A DNA stretch of 64,000 nt from Alteromonas abrolhosensis (GCF_001953635.1 NZ_MEJH01000002.1:434001-498000), one strand, 5' to 3'; positions 30,694 to 44,714 are shown, numbered from the stretch's first letter. A program made the numbers and translations. The notes: generated by a model not told the origin, from the letters alone.

Positions 30694-32352
30694 TTATTTA
30701 CTGCTGATGCCCCGCTTCTCCATTGAAGCATAAATCATTTTGGCTTGAACCAAGGTAATCACGTTACTGACTAGCCAGTATAGTACCAGACCTGCAGGGA
30801 ACCACAGGAAGAATACACTCATTGCTACCGGCATCCATTGCATGATTTTCTGCTGCATTGGATCAGTAATGGTGGTTGGCTGAAGTTTTTGCAATAGGTA
30901 CATACTCGCGCCAGTTAGAATTGGCAGCACAAAGTATGGGTCTTTTGTAGAAAGGTCAGTGATCCAAAGCACAAAGTCTGCATGGCGTAGTTCAACACTT
31001 TCCATCAGTACCCAGTAAAGCGCAAGGAAGATAGGCATTTGCAGAAGAAGAGGTAAGCAACCGCCCATTGGGTTTACTTTCTCTTTGCGGTAAAGCTCCA
31101 TCATAGCTTGAGACATTTTTTGTCTGTCGTCGCCAAAACGGTCTTTTAGCTGCTGCATCTTAGGTGCTAAGTTGCGCATACGTGCCATTGACTCGTATTG
31201 CTTCTTAGTTAGCCAGTACATGGCACCTTTTACTACAATAGTGATAAGGATAATTGCCACACCCCAGTTATTAACTAGGCTATGAAGGAATGTAAGAAGG
31301 GCGAACAGCGGCTGTGAAATCCAGAAAAGAATACCGTAATCAACGGTTAGGTCTAATCCGCGCGCAATCTTCGCTAGGCTTTCTTGGTCCTTAGGGCCCA
31401 TATAAAGGGTAGACGCAAGAGTTTTGGTTTCACCAGGCGCTACGCTTTCAGACGGAGACAATACACCAATTACCGCATACTGATTTTTCAGGTTGCGAGA
31501 ATAAAGCGTGTTCGTTTGCTCTTGTGAAGGCACCCATGCTGACACAAAGTAATGTTCAAGCATGCCAACCCAACCCGCTTTCGTGGTTTCGCGAAGCGCT
31601 TCATCTTCAATCTCGTCAAACGAGTACTTCTGGTAGCGGTCATCTTCTGTTGAATATGCAGCACCACGGTACGTTGGCATAAACATGTTGCTGTCGTCTT
31701 CAAACTCCATCACTTGTTTAAGCTGTGCATACGGCTGAACCGTTGCTGCACTACCGGTACCATTTTCAACGCTATAGCTTACGTTTACGTCGTACTGGCC
31801 TTTAGTAAAAGTGAAGGTTTTGGTAACTGACAAACCTTGGTTGTTTTTCCATGTAAGAGGAATAACAAGGGTGTCGCCAGTCATTTCATAATAGTCACTT
31901 TGTGCATTGTACACAGGGCGGCCACTGCTGCTTGCATCAGGCCCTTGAGCACCGATTAGGCCACTTTGCGCTACATAAAGACCGTTGCCAGAGCGGAGTA
32001 GGCTGTAAGGAATATCCGAACCTTGCTCTACTGGAAACTTAAGTAAGTCTGCTGATACTACATCACCGCCTAGCAAATCGATGCGTAAATCTAGCGTATC
32101 GGTTTTAACTTCTACAATGCGGTTTGAGCTTTGCGCCGCTGCGATAGGCTGTGCAGCCGGAACGCTATCACTACTAGGTACATCTTCGCTGCCATTTTCA
32201 TTAAATGACGGTACGCCTTGTGATGTCTCTTGCGTTTGTTGTTGCTCAACAGGCACAACTGGCTGTGGCCCATAATCTTTTTGCCATGATTGCCAAAGCA
32301 AAAAGCTAACTAGCGCAAGGCCAATTATCAGAAAACTACGTTGCGATTCCAT
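30694..32352 (-). CDS. yidC: Membrane protein insertase YidC
   Basis: Inserts and folds inner-membrane proteins, alone or with SecYEG. The start at MESQRSFLIIGLALVSFLL (552 residues) gives the normal first membrane helix; an in-frame ATG 22 codons earlier would add polar, unconserved residues. A large periplasmic domain follows, then five C-terminal helices with QLKDRFGDDRQKMSQAMMELYRKEKVNPMGGC, the conserved cytoplasmic loop. The Gln/Pro/Ser-rich linker at residues 30-70 is typical. F0 subunit c, encoded in this window, is a known YidC client. Confidence 0.97.
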   Translation of the reverse strand: MESQRSFLIIGLALVSFLLWQSWQKDYGPQPVVPVEQQQTQETSQGVPSFNENGSEDVPSSDSVPAAQPIAAAQSSNRIVEVKTDTLDLRIDLLGGDVVSADLLKFPVEQGSDIPYSLLRSGNGLYVAQSGLIGAQGPDASSSGRPVYNAQSDYYEMTGDTLVIPLTWKNNQGLSVTKTFTFTKGQYDVNVSYSVENGTGSAATVQPYAQLKQVMEFEDDSNMFMPTYRGAAYSTEDDRYQKYSFDEIEDEALRETTKAGWVGMLEHYFVSAWVPSQEQTNTLYSRNLKNQYAVIGVLSPSESVAPGETKTLASTLYMGPKDQESLAKIARGLDLTVDYGILFWISQPLFALLTFLHSLVNNWGVAIILITIVVKGAMYWLTKKQYESMARMRNLAPKMQQLKDRFGDDRQKMSQAMMELYRKEKVNPMGGCLPLLLQMPIFLALYWVLMESVELRHADFVLWITDLSTKDPYFVLPILTGASMYLLQKLQPTTITDPMQQKIMQWMPVAMSVFFLWFPAGLVLYWLVSNVITLVQAKMIYASMEKRGISSK

Positions 32353-32362
32353 AGAGGTCTCT

Positions 32363-32632
32363 TTATTTTGAGTGTTTATCTTGTTGTTTTTCCGGCACTG
32401 GATCATATCCGCCGGCATGCAAAGGGTGGCATTTTAATATGCGTTTAATAGATAACCAACCGCCTTTTACTAATCCGTGCGTTTTTAATGCATCTATAGC
32501 ATACCAAGAACAAGAAGGATGGAAACGACATCGTTGCCCTAACATAGGGGAAATGAACCATTGATAAAATTTTATCAAGGCCAAAGGCACTGCAATTAAG
32601 AGTTGCCGCAACGCTTGTTTAATTTTTTCCAT
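32363..32632 (-). CDS. yidD: Membrane protein insertion efficiency factor YidD
   Basis: Small 89-residue protein with the family motif [28 protein letters not shown] (two conserved Cys) and [12 protein letters not shown]. An amphipathic N-terminal helix attaches it to the inner face of the membrane. It overlaps the end of rnpA by 37 bp and lies 10 bp before yidC, the standard arrangement. Confidence 0.96.
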   Translation of the reverse strand: MEKIKQALRQLLIAVPLALIKFYQWFISPMLGQRCRFHPSCSWYAIDALKTHGLVKGGWLSIKRILKCHPLHAGGYDPVPEKQQDKHSK

Positions 32633-32955
32633 AGCTTGTCCAATGTAGCGAAAACTTCTTGGTTGCTAAGGTTGTCAGCGCCAGACTTGCCAATAACGAT
32701 AATATCGACATTGGGTAAGTTGTGCTGTTTATGCCTAAAACTTTCTCTGACTAATCGTTTCAAACGATTTCTATCGTGAGCTTTACGAATACGTTTTTTC
32801 GCAAGCGTAATGCCTAAACGAGGAGTTGAAAGTGTATTTTTTCTGGCTAGAACAGTAAAAGAGGGAGATACAGCTGGGGTTGCGTTATCAAACACATAGG
32901 TAAAGTGGGTGGGAGTTAACAGACGTAACTCCCTAGAAAAATTATTCTCGCCCAC
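32596..32955 (-). CDS. rnpA: Ribonuclease P protein component
   Basis: Protein subunit of RNase P that assists 5' processing of tRNA, 119 residues. The basic RNR motif region [22 protein letters not shown] and the start [20 protein letters not shown] are typical. It lies between rpmH and yidD with a 3' overlap into the latter. Confidence 0.97.
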   Translation of the reverse strand: MGENNFSRELRLLTPTHFTYVFDNATPAVSPSFTVLARKNTLSTPRLGITLAKKRIRKAHDRNRLKRLVRESFRHKQHNLPNVDIIVIGKSGADNLSNQEVFATLDKLWKKLNKRCGNS

Positions 32956-32971
32956 TTTGGCGTCTTTCTAA

Positions 32972-33106
32972 TTAAGCTGAAAGACGTGCGCGGCCTTTTG
33001 CACGGCGAGCTGCTAGTACTTTACGACCATTTTTAGTCGCCATACGAGCACGAAAACCGTGAGAACGCTTGCGCTTTAGATTGCTCGGTTGAAATGTTCT
33101 TTTCAT
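32972..33106 (-). CDS. rpmH: 50S ribosomal protein L34
   Basis: 44-residue, highly basic ribosomal protein. Translation begins [18 protein letters not shown], runs through [19 protein letters not shown] and ends LSA. This is the complete, invariant L34 sequence, read directly from the nucleotides. First gene of the rpmH-rnpA-yidD-yidC operon; its promoter lies in the gap shared with dnaA. Confidence 0.98.
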   Translation of the reverse strand: MKRTFQPSNLKRKRSHGFRARMATKNGRKVLAARRAKGRARLSA

Positions 33107-33731
33107 GACCAAAGTCTCACTTATATTTAGTTAAACATAGGCGTTTTTGGTAACACATTATGCTGTTGCCAGAACAATGTGGTGTTTTCACCAGAAAAGC
33201 CCATCGAAAAAGGACGCTGAATTCTAGAGATCTCGGGGCGTGCTGTCAATGCATATTCTCGCTTTTCGGACGAATAAGTGAACAATTTTTGCTTTTCCTA
33301 ATCGATAGCTTAATCGATAACGCAGTTTCCGTACAAATCGTCTGTGAATAACGCATAAAATCTAGTTAGGTTATCCACAATGGATTGTGAAAAACCTAGG
33401 CGGAGTTATAAATTGCAAGATGATCTAACGGTTTTCTAGTACAAATTTAGAATGAATCTTTCTCGTTATAGTTTGTTTTGATCTAAAAGATAAGTTCTTT
33501 AAAATCAATTATATAAATGTTTGATCGAAAAGATCGATCCGGATCGCCATTTACATTGTGTTGATAACGTAAGATAATCCACAGCGATTAAAACGATAAC
33601 TTAATTTCTCGCTGCTACCCAACACTTCCAACGCTATTTTCTTCTAATGGCGCTTTTTAGTGCCTGCTTTTCTATGCTTGGCTTTTCAGGAGTTGGTTTT
33701 TCTAGCGAGTTACGGGAGCTACTTACGTACC
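33107..33731. promoter_or_regulatory. Divergent rpmH/dnaA promoter region with DnaA boxes and GATC sites
   Basis: 625 bp without a gene. DnaA-box-like sites: TTATCCACA at 33371-33379 (perfect), TGTGAATAA 33343-33351, TGTTGATAA 33559-33567, TAATCCACA 33575-33583 (each one mismatch). Six GATC sites fall between 33422 and 33545. A CACAAT-GG-ATTGTG inverted repeat overlaps the perfect box. The arrangement fits DnaA autoregulation with Dam/SeqA sensitivity, as known in E. coli. The lower GATC count and the absence of 13-mer repeats distinguish it from oriC. Confidence 0.75.
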
Positions 33732-35390
33732 ATGTCCTTGTGGAACCAATGCCTTGAAAGATTGCGTCAAGAATTACCGACGCAGCAATTTAGTATGTGG
33801 ATACGACCGCTTGTTTGTGAAGAACAAGAAGGTGTGGTAGCGCTCTATGCTCCTAATCGTTTTGTACTTGATTGGGTGAGAGATAAGTACCTAAATAACA
33901 TTACTGCGCTACTTAAAGAGTTCGCTGGGAATGATGCACCACAATTGCGTTTAGAAGTGATGAATCGTCACAGCGTAAGTCGTAGCCAAACTCCTATGGG
34001 TACTAGTGGTTCAGCGGCTGCTTCAAGTGCGCCGAATAATCAATTAAGTAAGCCAATTACGCCTTCAGGCGGTCAAGGGTATCAGGGCTATAATACCGGC
34101 AATCAGTCTGCTCAAAGTGGTAGCAACGGTCAGCATCCATCCTCTTATTCACCAATGCCGAATAATGGTATGCCTTCAACGGCCGGTAATACTGGTGGTC
34201 AGGGGCAAAACAATCAATTTTCACAATCGTCGTCTTACTCACAGAATACGGATCAAAATGATCGTGCTACGCAACATCCTGATCGCAATGGATATAATGC
34301 TTATGCAGATCAAGCGCCAAGGTCTTCCACTCCGCCTAAAGTGATCCCGATCCCTGAAGCGATGAAGCATAAAAGTAATATCAATCCAACTTACCAGTTC
34401 GATAACTTCGTTGAAGGTAAATCTAACCAGCTTGCACGTGCGGCTGCGACTCAAGTTGCAAATAACCCAGGCGGTTCTTACAACCCATTATTTATTTATG
34501 GCGGAACGGGCTTAGGTAAAACTCACTTATTACATGCTGTGGGTAATGGCATCGTAGCAAATAATGGCGACGCTAAAATTGTATACATGCATTCTGAGCG
34601 CTTTGTACAGGATATGGTTAAGGCGCTACAAAATAACGCTATAGAGGACTTTAAGCGCTTCTATCGCAGTGTTGATGCGTTACTTATCGATGATATTCAA
34701 TTCTTTGCTAATAAAGAGCGGTCACAAGAAGAGTTTTTCCATACGTTCAATGCGCTCCTTGAAGGTAACCAACAAATCATCCTTACTTCTGATAGATATC
34801 CTAAAGAGATTGATGGGGTAGAGGACCGATTAAAATCGCGCTTTGGATGGGGTTTAACTATCGCTATCGAGCCGCCTGAACTTGAAACCCGAGTGGCTAT
34901 TTTGATGCGTAAAGCGGCAGAAAACCGGATTCACTTACCCAATGAAGTAGCGTTCTTTATTGCCAAGCGCTTACGTTCAAACGTACGTGAGCTCGAGGGT
35001 GCACTTAACCGTGTTATTGCTAACGCAAACTTTACCGGTCGCCCTATCACTATTGATTTCGTTCGCGAAGCGCTGCGAGATCTTCTTGCGCTTCAAGAAA
35101 AATTAGTAACCGTTGATAATATTCAGAAAACCGTCGCAGATTATTATAAGATAAAAGTAGCTGATATTTTGTCTAAACGACGTAGTCGTAGTGTGGCGCG
35201 CCCTCGCCAGGTAGCAATGGCGCTGGCCAAAGAACTTACCAACCACAGTTTACCTGAGTTAGGAAACGCATTTGGTGGACGAGACCATACTACCGTTTTA
35301 CACGCATGTAGAAAAATAGAGCAGCTAAGAGAAGAAAGTCATGATATAAAAGAGGACTATAAGAACCTCATTAGGACTTTATCTTCCTAA
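33732..35390 (+). CDS. dnaA: Chromosomal replication initiator DnaA
   Basis: Binds DnaA boxes and opens oriC. The start at [16 protein letters not shown], which matches the E. coli N-terminus, follows a GGGAG. With it the protein has 552 residues, against 467 in E. coli. Domain I is residues 1-80; domain II, about 81-215, is unusually long and made mostly of Gln, Asn, Ser, Gly, Pro and Tyr. Domain III has GGTGLGKT at 257-264 and LLIDDIQFF. Domain IV ends with the DNA-contact motif [15 protein letters not shown]. All functional motifs are intact; the linker is discussed in findings. Confidence 0.98.
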   Translation: MSLWNQCLERLRQELPTQQFSMWIRPLVCEEQEGVVALYAPNRFVLDWVRDKYLNNITALLKEFAGNDAPQLRLEVMNRHSVSRSQTPMGTSGSAAASSAPNNQLSKPITPSGGQGYQGYNTGNQSAQSGSNGQHPSSYSPMPNNGMPSTAGNTGGQGQNNQFSQSSSYSQNTDQNDRATQHPDRNGYNAYADQAPRSSTPPKVIPIPEAMKHKSNINPTYQFDNFVEGKSNQLARAAATQVANNPGGSYNPLFIYGGTGLGKTHLLHAVGNGIVANNGDAKIVYMHSERFVQDMVKALQNNAIEDFKRFYRSVDALLIDDIQFFANKERSQEEFFHTFNALLEGNQQIILTSDRYPKEIDGVEDRLKSRFGWGLTIAIEPPELETRVAILMRKAAENRIHLPNEVAFFIAKRLRSNVRELEGALNRVIANANFTGRPITIDFVREALRDLLALQEKLVTVDNIQKTVADYYKIKVADILSKRRSRSVARPRQVAMALAKELTNHSLPELGNAFGGRDHTTVLHACRKIEQLREESHDIKEDYKNLIRTLSS

Positions 35391-35422
35391 CACCACGACC
35401 TTAGAGGCGAGATAGCACTGCG

Positions 35423-36523
35423 ATGAAATTTACTATAAGCCGCGAACAATTTTTACAACCCCTACAGTTGGTATCTGGTGCTGTAGAGCGTAGACACACA
35501 TTGCCAATTCTTTCTAATGTTCTCATTAAAGTAAGTGAGGACGCACTTTGGCTTACTGGTACAGATTTAGAGGTAGAACTAATTTCTAGCGTGAAATTAG
35601 AAGGTGAATTCACCGAAGGTGAGATTACCGTTCCTGCTAAAAAACTCTTTGATATTATTCGCGGTATTTCTGAAGGAACAGATATTCATTTCTCTTTAGA
35701 CGGCAGTAAAGCACTTATTCGGGCCGGTCGAGGTCGTTATACCCTTTCTACTTTATCTGCCAACGACTACCCCAATCTAGAAGACTGGGAAGGCGAAGTT
35801 GAATTTGAACTATCGTGCAGTGATCTAAAGCGTCTTATCGATGCAACGAGCTTCTCAATGGCTCAACAAGACGTACGTTATTACTTAAATGGTATGTCCC
35901 TTGAAACGGAAGAGAATATCATTCGTACCGTTGCAACAGACGGCCACCGCCTAGCACTTTGTCGCTTAAACTACGAAACAGCATTACCGTCTCGACAGGT
36001 AATTATTCCCCGCAAAGGTGTTTTAGAAATTTCTCGTCTTATTAGCGAAGACGACAAGTCTCTCAAGGTGCAAATTGGTGCTAACCACCTTCGTATATTT
36101 TCAAATGATTTTATTTTCACCTCGAAGCTAGTTGATGGTAGGTTTCCTGATTATCGCCGTGTGTTACCTCAAAATGGTGACAAGGAAATAATTGCGAGTA
36201 AGGCTGTACTCAAAGAAGCATTTTCACGTGCGGCCATTCTATCTAACGAAAAGTTTAGAGGCGTACGATTAAACCTGTCTTCCGGCGAGCTTAAAATAAC
36301 GGCTAACAACCCAGAGCAAGAAGAAGCAGAAGAAATCGTTGATGTTCAATATCAAGGTGACGATTTAGAAATAGGCTTTAACGTTGCCTATCTGATTGAC
36401 GTATTAAATGCGTTAGGGTCTGACGGTGTTAAAGTGAGCCTGTCAGATTCAAACGCAAGTGCGCTTATCGAAGATGATGCCGATGACGCCGCGTTATACG
36501 TTATTATGCCGATGCGACTGTAG
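35423..36523 (+). CDS. dnaN: DNA polymerase III beta sliding clamp
   Basis: Ring clamp that tethers the polymerase, 366 residues like E. coli. Starts MKFTISREQFLQPLQLVSGAVE and ends with the client-binding C-terminus VIMPMRL. Three repeated clamp folds are present. It follows dnaA by 32 bp; a hairpin separates it from recF. Confidence 0.98.
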   Translation: MKFTISREQFLQPLQLVSGAVERRHTLPILSNVLIKVSEDALWLTGTDLEVELISSVKLEGEFTEGEITVPAKKLFDIIRGISEGTDIHFSLDGSKALIRAGRGRYTLSTLSANDYPNLEDWEGEVEFELSCSDLKRLIDATSFSMAQQDVRYYLNGMSLETEENIIRTVATDGHRLALCRLNYETALPSRQVIIPRKGVLEISRLISEDDKSLKVQIGANHLRIFSNDFIFTSKLVDGRFPDYRRVLPQNGDKEIIASKAVLKEAFSRAAILSNEKFRGVRLNLSSGELKITANNPEQEEAEEIVDVQYQGDDLEIGFNVAYLIDVLNALGSDGVKVSLSDSNASALIEDDADDAALYVIMPMRL

Positions 36524-36594
36524 TCACTACTACATTAAGTGTTTGCAGCGTTTCGCATAATTCACGTTATTTTGTTATTTAAATTATCAATTCA

Positions 36595-36631
36595 AGAAGC
36601 GATGAGTACTGATACTCCTCGCTTCTTTTCT
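36595..36631 (+). terminator. Hairpin between dnaN and recF
   Basis: Two-tier stem: AGAAGCGA / TCGCTTCT outside, GAGTA / TACTC inside, with one mismatch between them and loop CTGA. It is followed by TTCTTTC. It resembles a terminator or attenuator that lowers recF and gyrB expression relative to dnaN; the T-tract is interrupted. Confidence 0.6.
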
Positions 36632-36648
36632 TTCATCAGTGTGACCTC

Positions 36649-40166
<3,518 letters not shown>

Positions 40167-40183
40167 CGTTTTTAGCTATTTGA

Positions 40184-40214
40184 AAAAAGCGACCAATGGG
40201 TCGCTTTTTTTTTG
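40184..40214 (+). terminator. Terminator after gyrB
   Basis: GCGACC-AATG-GGTCGC stem preceded by six A and followed by nine T. Canonical intrinsic terminator ending the dnaA-dnaN-recF-gyrB cluster. Confidence 0.95.
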
Positions 40215-40304
40215 CTAACGCTAAGGCGAATTTTTCGTATAGACAGGGAGGGTATTACTGAGAATAAACGTGGTTGAAGAGTTTATTAAACGATAAAAGC
40301 TAAG

Positions 40305-40328
40305 TGATGCCGTAAAGATACGGCATCA
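40305..40328 (-). terminator. Hairpin after the small lipoprotein gene
   Basis: Perfect 10-bp stem TGATGCCGTA / TACGGCATCA with a 4-nt loop, 4 bp beyond the lipoprotein stop. The T-tract on the minus strand is poor, so termination is likely but not certain. Confidence 0.6.
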
Positions 40329-40331
40329 GAT

Positions 40332-40775
40332 TTAAACTTTTGAAACAACTAGGGCGACTTCCCCCGCACTTGCTGATGTTGCTGTAAAGCGATAGGTGCC
40401 TGTTGAGGAGGGGGTGAATTGCAAGTTCTCTGATCCCTGCTCACAGACTAAATAAACAGTTGAGCCTAACATTACAGGCTGACCCTTATATTTACCGCCA
40501 CAGCTCTGTGAGGGCGTCCATTTTGCGTCAGATAACCTAAAGTCATAGGGTTGTCCGTCGGCAATGAGTTCAACATCAACTGTCCAGCCTGAATTTGAAC
40601 GTTTGAACTTGTAACTAGGGTCAGCTTCCCACCAGTTAAATACGCCTCTAAGGAACATGTTTTCGAATTGAATGCGAGGCACGTCCGGTGCTATTTCTGG
40701 AATTTTAAAGCTTCCACTGCTAGAGCATGCTGAAAGTGCCATGCATATAGAAGCAATAGTTAAAAACTTTTTCAC
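40332..40775 (-). CDS. Small lipoprotein of unknown function
   Basis: 147-residue lipoprotein. Start chosen at a GTG preceded by GGAG; it yields a clean signal KKFLTIASICMALSAC with lipidated Cys near residue 17, whereas an ATG ten codons earlier adds unrelated residues. The mature part has no domain I recognise: Trp-rich FNWWEADPSYKFKRSNSGWTVDVELIAD, two Cys in the second half (CGGKYKG and VCEQG) that might pair, and a C-terminal beta pattern YRFTATSASAGEVALVV. Probably outer-membrane bound in the periplasm. Alone between gyrB and glyS. Confidence 0.75.
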   Translation of the reverse strand: MKKFLTIASICMALSACSSSGSFKIPEIAPDVPRIQFENMFLRGVFNWWEADPSYKFKRSNSGWTVDVELIADGQPYDFRLSDAKWTPSQSCGGKYKGQPVMLGSTVYLVCEQGSENLQFTPSSTGTYRFTATSASAGEVALVVSKV

Positions 40776-40790
40776 AGCGTCTCCATTTAT

Positions 40791-40822
40791 AAAAAAGCCC
40801 AACATTGAGGCTGGGCTTTTTG
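40791..40822 (-). terminator. Terminator after glyS
   Basis: AAGCCCA / TGGGCTT stem with a 10-nt loop and A-tract and T-tract on the two sides. On the minus strand it ends in a run of T, about 40 bp past the glyS stop. It overlaps the zone where the lipoprotein's promoter would be, so that gene may depend on partial readthrough or a very close promoter. Confidence 0.85.
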
Positions 40823-40858
40823 TTTTTGCGGCCTAAAACCGCATTAACTTTAACTAGC

Positions 40859-42937
40859 CTACGACTTCGCGAGAATTGAAATATCCGCGGTAGTAAGGAA
40901 AAGTTGCCTTAAAAGCGACAGCAAAGCAAGTCGGTTATTCTTAACCGCTTCGTCATCAGCCATAACCATTACGTTATCGAAGAAGTTATCGATTACATTA
41001 CGTAAGGTTGCAAGCGCGGTTAAAATGCGTGTGTAGTCTTGTGAAGGTAGTGCGATATCCACTTCCTTTTGCGCGACCTTTAGTTCAGCATACAGCGCCT
41101 TTTCAGCATCTTCAGCTAATAGTGACTCATTAATATTAACGGTGTCTGTCACTTCTACGTTTTGCTTAGCAAGGATGTTCGCTACACGCTTGTTAGCGGC
41201 AGCCAACGCCTCGGCTTCTTCCAGTGCTCTAAACTTATCTACCGCATGAACACGGGCTAAGTAGTCAGCTGGTTTAGTAGGGCGACGAGCAGCAACGGCC
41301 TGAATAACATCAATGGCGATAGCTTGATCTTGTAAAAGCGCAGTAAATCGACCTAATACAAAATCAACCACCTGAGATTGGGTTTCAGCATTCGTTAACT
41401 TATCGCCATATACATTGATAGCTTTGCTCACTAACGTTTCAAGATCTAGTGGCAGTGACAGCTCAGTAACTATACGTAAAACGCCTATAGCTGCACGACG
41501 AAGTGCAAACGGGTCTTTATCACCCTTAGGTAACTGGCCAATACCAAAAATACCCACTAGGGTATCTAGTTTGTCAGCAAGCGCGACCGATGCGCTAACG
41601 CCTGAACTAGGAAGTGCGTCACCAGCAAAACGCGGCATATACTGTTCATAAAGCGCTTCAGCAACAGGCGCATCTTCACCGTCGTTTAGTGCATAGTATT
41701 TACCCATAACACCTTGAACGTCTGGGAACTCCATAACCATGTTCGACATTAAATCGGTTTTAGCTAGAAGACCTGCTCGTGCAGCTTGTGATTCATTCGC
41801 ATCTATTTGCGAAGCGATAAACGCCGATAGGGCAGATATACGCTCAGACTTTTCTTTTAGCGTACCAAGCTGTTTTTGAAACAACACGGTTTCTAAGCTT
41901 TCAAGGCGGCTTTCTAATGTTGTCTTTTTATCGCTGTTAAAGAAAAACTCGGCGTCTGCCAGACGAGGGCGGATAACCTTTTCGTTACCAGAAATTACTT
42001 GAGACGCATCGCGACTTTCGATGTTCGTTACGAACAAGAAAGTGTTTGAAAGAGCACCGTTGCTATCTAGTAGTGGCACATATTTCTGGTCGTCTTTCAT
42101 GGTATAAATAAGGGCTTCTTTCGGTACCGCTAAGAAAGCCTTATCAAAACCAGCTTGAAGCACAACAGGCCACTCTACAAGTGACGCAATCTCTTCAAGT
42201 AAGTCTTCATTATAGTCTGGCTTAAGCGACAAGCTTTGCGCTGCGTCTTCAAGCTGCTGACGCACTTTATCTTTACGTGCTTCGAAATCTGCCAGCACAT
42301 ATTGTTGCTCTAGGGCAGAGGCGTAATTATCAGCATGGTCAAGTTCAAAACGACCTTCACCGTGAAAACGGTGACCTTGAATAACACGGCCACTGGTTAA
42401 GCCCAATACTGAAACGTTAACCACTTCGCTACCGTAAAGTACGCATAGGGTATGAACAGGGCGTATAAACTGAGTATTGTAATTACCCCAACGCATTGGC
42501 TTTGGAATAGGTAATTTACTTACTGCTTGGTTAATCAGCCCTTCTAATAGCTCTGCAACAGACTGACCAGGCACGTGGGCGTTGTGAAGTAACCATTCAC
42601 CTTTGTCTGTTACAAGGCGCTCTGCGTCAGCAACGTCAATGCCGTTACCGCGAGCCCAACCTTGCGCTGCTTTGGTAGGGTTACCGTCGGCGTCAAATGC
42701 AGCGGATACTGCTGGGCCGCGCTTCTCTACCACTTTGTCAGCCTGGCCTTCAGCTAGGCCTGAAACATAAACGGCTAGACGACGAGGGGCTGCAAACCAG
42801 CTAACTGAGTCAAAGCTTAAGTCAGCTTGCGTTAGCGCTGCTTCAAACTGTGTGGCGAAGGCTTCACCCAAAGACTTAAGCGCTTTTGGTGGTAACTCTT
42901 CAGTACCTAATTCAACTAGACAATTTTCTGTACGCAC
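40859..42937 (-). CDS. glyS: Glycyl-tRNA synthetase beta subunit
   Basis: Large subunit of the alpha2beta2 glycyl-tRNA synthetase, 692 residues. Starts with [15 protein letters not shown] and contains [26 protein letters not shown] and [15 protein letters not shown]. The C-terminal anticodon-binding region has [15 protein letters not shown] and [24 protein letters not shown]. Two bp downstream of glyQ. Confidence 0.98.
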   Translation of the reverse strand: MRTENCLVELGTEELPPKALKSLGEAFATQFEAALTQADLSFDSVSWFAAPRRLAVYVSGLAEGQADKVVEKRGPAVSAAFDADGNPTKAAQGWARGNGIDVADAERLVTDKGEWLLHNAHVPGQSVAELLEGLINQAVSKLPIPKPMRWGNYNTQFIRPVHTLCVLYGSEVVNVSVLGLTSGRVIQGHRFHGEGRFELDHADNYASALEQQYVLADFEARKDKVRQQLEDAAQSLSLKPDYNEDLLEEIASLVEWPVVLQAGFDKAFLAVPKEALIYTMKDDQKYVPLLDSNGALSNTFLFVTNIESRDASQVISGNEKVIRPRLADAEFFFNSDKKTTLESRLESLETVLFQKQLGTLKEKSERISALSAFIASQIDANESQAARAGLLAKTDLMSNMVMEFPDVQGVMGKYYALNDGEDAPVAEALYEQYMPRFAGDALPSSGVSASVALADKLDTLVGIFGIGQLPKGDKDPFALRRAAIGVLRIVTELSLPLDLETLVSKAINVYGDKLTNAETQSQVVDFVLGRFTALLQDQAIAIDVIQAVAARRPTKPADYLARVHAVDKFRALEEAEALAAANKRVANILAKQNVEVTDTVNINESLLAEDAEKALYAELKVAQKEVDIALPSQDYTRILTALATLRNVIDNFFDNVMVMADDEAVKNNRLALLSLLRQLFLTTADISILAKS

Positions 42938-42939
42938 GC

Positions 42940-43845
42940 TTATGCCTCCTTGTTACATAGCGGGAAGCCTAGTGCTTCACGTGCTTGGTAATAGCTCTCT
43001 GCACATGCTTTGGCAAGCGTTCGAACGCGAAGAATATAGCGCTGGCGTTCTGTCACTGAAATCGCGTGACGTGCATCAAGTAAGTTAAAAGCGTGAGACG
43101 CCTTCATCACCTGCTCGTAGGCAGGAAGTGGAAGGTTGTTTTCGATAAGCTTTTGGCTTTCTGCTTCACATTCGTCAAAGGTTCTAAACAAGGCTTCAAC
43201 GTTGGCGTGTTCGAAGTTATACGTCGACTGTTCCACTTCGTTTTGATGGAACACATCGCCATAGGTGACCTTACCCATAGGGCCGTCCGTCCAAACCAAA
43301 TCGTAGATACTATCTACACCTTGAACGTACATGGCTAGTCGCTCTAAGCCGTAGGTAATTTCGCCGGTAACAGGCTTACACTCTAGACCGCCTACCTGCT
43401 GGAAGTACGTAAACTGTGTTACTTCCATACCGTTTAGCCACACTTCCCAACCTAGACCCCACGCTCCAAGCGTTGGTGATTCCCAGTTGTCTTCTACGAA
43501 GCGAATGTCGTGAACTAGCGGATCGAAACCTAACTCTTTCAAAGAGCCCAAATACAACTCCTGAATATTATCAGGTGAAGGCTTAAGCATTACTTGGAAC
43601 TGATAGTAATGTTGTAAGCGGTTTGGGTTCTCACCGTAACGACCATCAGTTGGTCTACGGCACGGTTGAACATAGGCGCTACTCATTGGCTCTGGACCTA
43701 AAGAACGTAGGAACGTCATAGGGTGAAAAGTACCTGCACCCACTTCCATATCCAGAGGCTGAATAATAACGCAGCCCTGACGCGCCCAATAATCTTGAAG
43801 CGCAAGGATCAACCCTTGAAAGGTCTTAATATCGTATTTCTGCAT
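42940..43845 (-). CDS. glyQ: Glycyl-tRNA synthetase alpha subunit
   Basis: Catalytic class II subunit, 301 residues. Starts [21 protein letters not shown] and has [34 protein letters not shown] with motif-2-type residues, then [22 protein letters not shown]. Complete. First of the glyQ-glyS pair, divergent from tag, as in many gammaproteobacteria. Confidence 0.98.
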   Translation of the reverse strand: MQKYDIKTFQGLILALQDYWARQGCVIIQPLDMEVGAGTFHPMTFLRSLGPEPMSSAYVQPCRRPTDGRYGENPNRLQHYYQFQVMLKPSPDNIQELYLGSLKELGFDPLVHDIRFVEDNWESPTLGAWGLGWEVWLNGMEVTQFTYFQQVGGLECKPVTGEITYGLERLAMYVQGVDSIYDLVWTDGPMGKVTYGDVFHQNEVEQSTYNFEHANVEALFRTFDECEAESQKLIENNLPLPAYEQVMKASHAFNLLDARHAISVTERQRYILRVRTLAKACAESYYQAREALGFPLCNKEA

Positions 43846-43991
43846 ACATCCGCTGCTTATTAGTTATCTGACTTAAAATAAAGGTGGGATAGTATACAAT
43901 TTGTGAGGCATAGTATGTAGGTGTAAAGGGTGAAAAAACGTCACGAATAAAGCCAATATGCCACTTCACAACAAGGATTTAATCTTAAGCC

Positions 43992-44600
43992 ATGCCCAAT
44001 CAAACAAAAATAGAGAAAAATGCGCCTTTACATAGATGTGGTTGGGTGAGCAGCGACCCTATTTATTTAGCGTATCATGATAACGAATGGGGTGTACCCG
44101 AGTTAGATAGTCGCGCGCTATTTGCGAAATTATGCTTAGATGGACAACAAGCCGGTTTATCTTGGCTGACGATTTTAAAAAAACAGCAGAATTTTGAACA
44201 AGCATTCTACCAGTTCGACCCTGAAAAAATTGCGACGATGGGTCCCGCGGATGTCGACAGGCTGATGCAGAACAGCGGCATAATCAGAAACAAACTCAAA
44301 ATAGAGTCGGTTATCAAAAATGCCAAGGGCTTTTTATCTATCGAAGCGTCGCAGCCATTCAGTGAGTTCATTTGGCAATTTACAGATGGACGTACGGTTA
44401 TTAATGCGTGGGATGACTTCAGGCAAGCACCCACATCAACCGATGCCTCAAAAGCGATGTCAAAAGCCTTAAAAAAGCGCGGATTTAATTTTGTTGGTGA
44501 AACGATTTGTTATGCTTTTATGCAAGCGGTGGGAATGGTTAACGATCACGAAGTAGGGTGTCATTGTTACCAGCGTACCTGTGAACTCGCTATAAAATGA
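43992..44600 (+). CDS. tag: DNA-3-methyladenine glycosylase I
   Basis: Removes 3-methyladenine from DNA, 202 residues. RCGWVSSDPIYLAYHDNEWGVP is the family start; QQAGLSWLTILKKQQNF gives the catalytic Glu/Gln region. The zinc-binding residues are a Cys and His near the N-terminus and CxC at the C-terminus (VGCHCYQR). A strong terminator follows. Confidence 0.96.
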   Translation: MPNQTKIEKNAPLHRCGWVSSDPIYLAYHDNEWGVPELDSRALFAKLCLDGQQAGLSWLTILKKQQNFEQAFYQFDPEKIATMGPADVDRLMQNSGIIRNKLKIESVIKNAKGFLSIEASQPFSEFIWQFTDGRTVINAWDDFRQAPTSTDASKAMSKALKKRGFNFVGETICYAFMQAVGMVNDHEVGCHCYQRTCELAIK

Positions 44601-44626
44601 CCATAAAGAACTAGCTTTAACCCCTC

Positions 44627-44667
44627 AAAAAAATGGCCGATTACACATTGTAATCGGCCATTTTTTT
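44627..44667. terminator. Bidirectional terminator between tag and the DUF2489 gene
   Basis: Long perfect inverted repeat: ATGGCCGATTACA / TGTAATCGGCCAT with a 3-nt loop, flanked by seven A and seven T. Serves both convergent transcripts. Confidence 0.95.
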
Positions 44668-44714
44668 ATTTTGATAGCACTATTTTATGCTTTCCTAAAT
44701 CCCATGCTCACCAA

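Noticed and set aside
33343-33583. dnaA upstream region as the primary replication origin
   Set aside because: Fewer GATC sites, mostly imperfect boxes and no 13-mer repeats compared with the mnmG-adjacent region; better explained as dnaA autoregulation.
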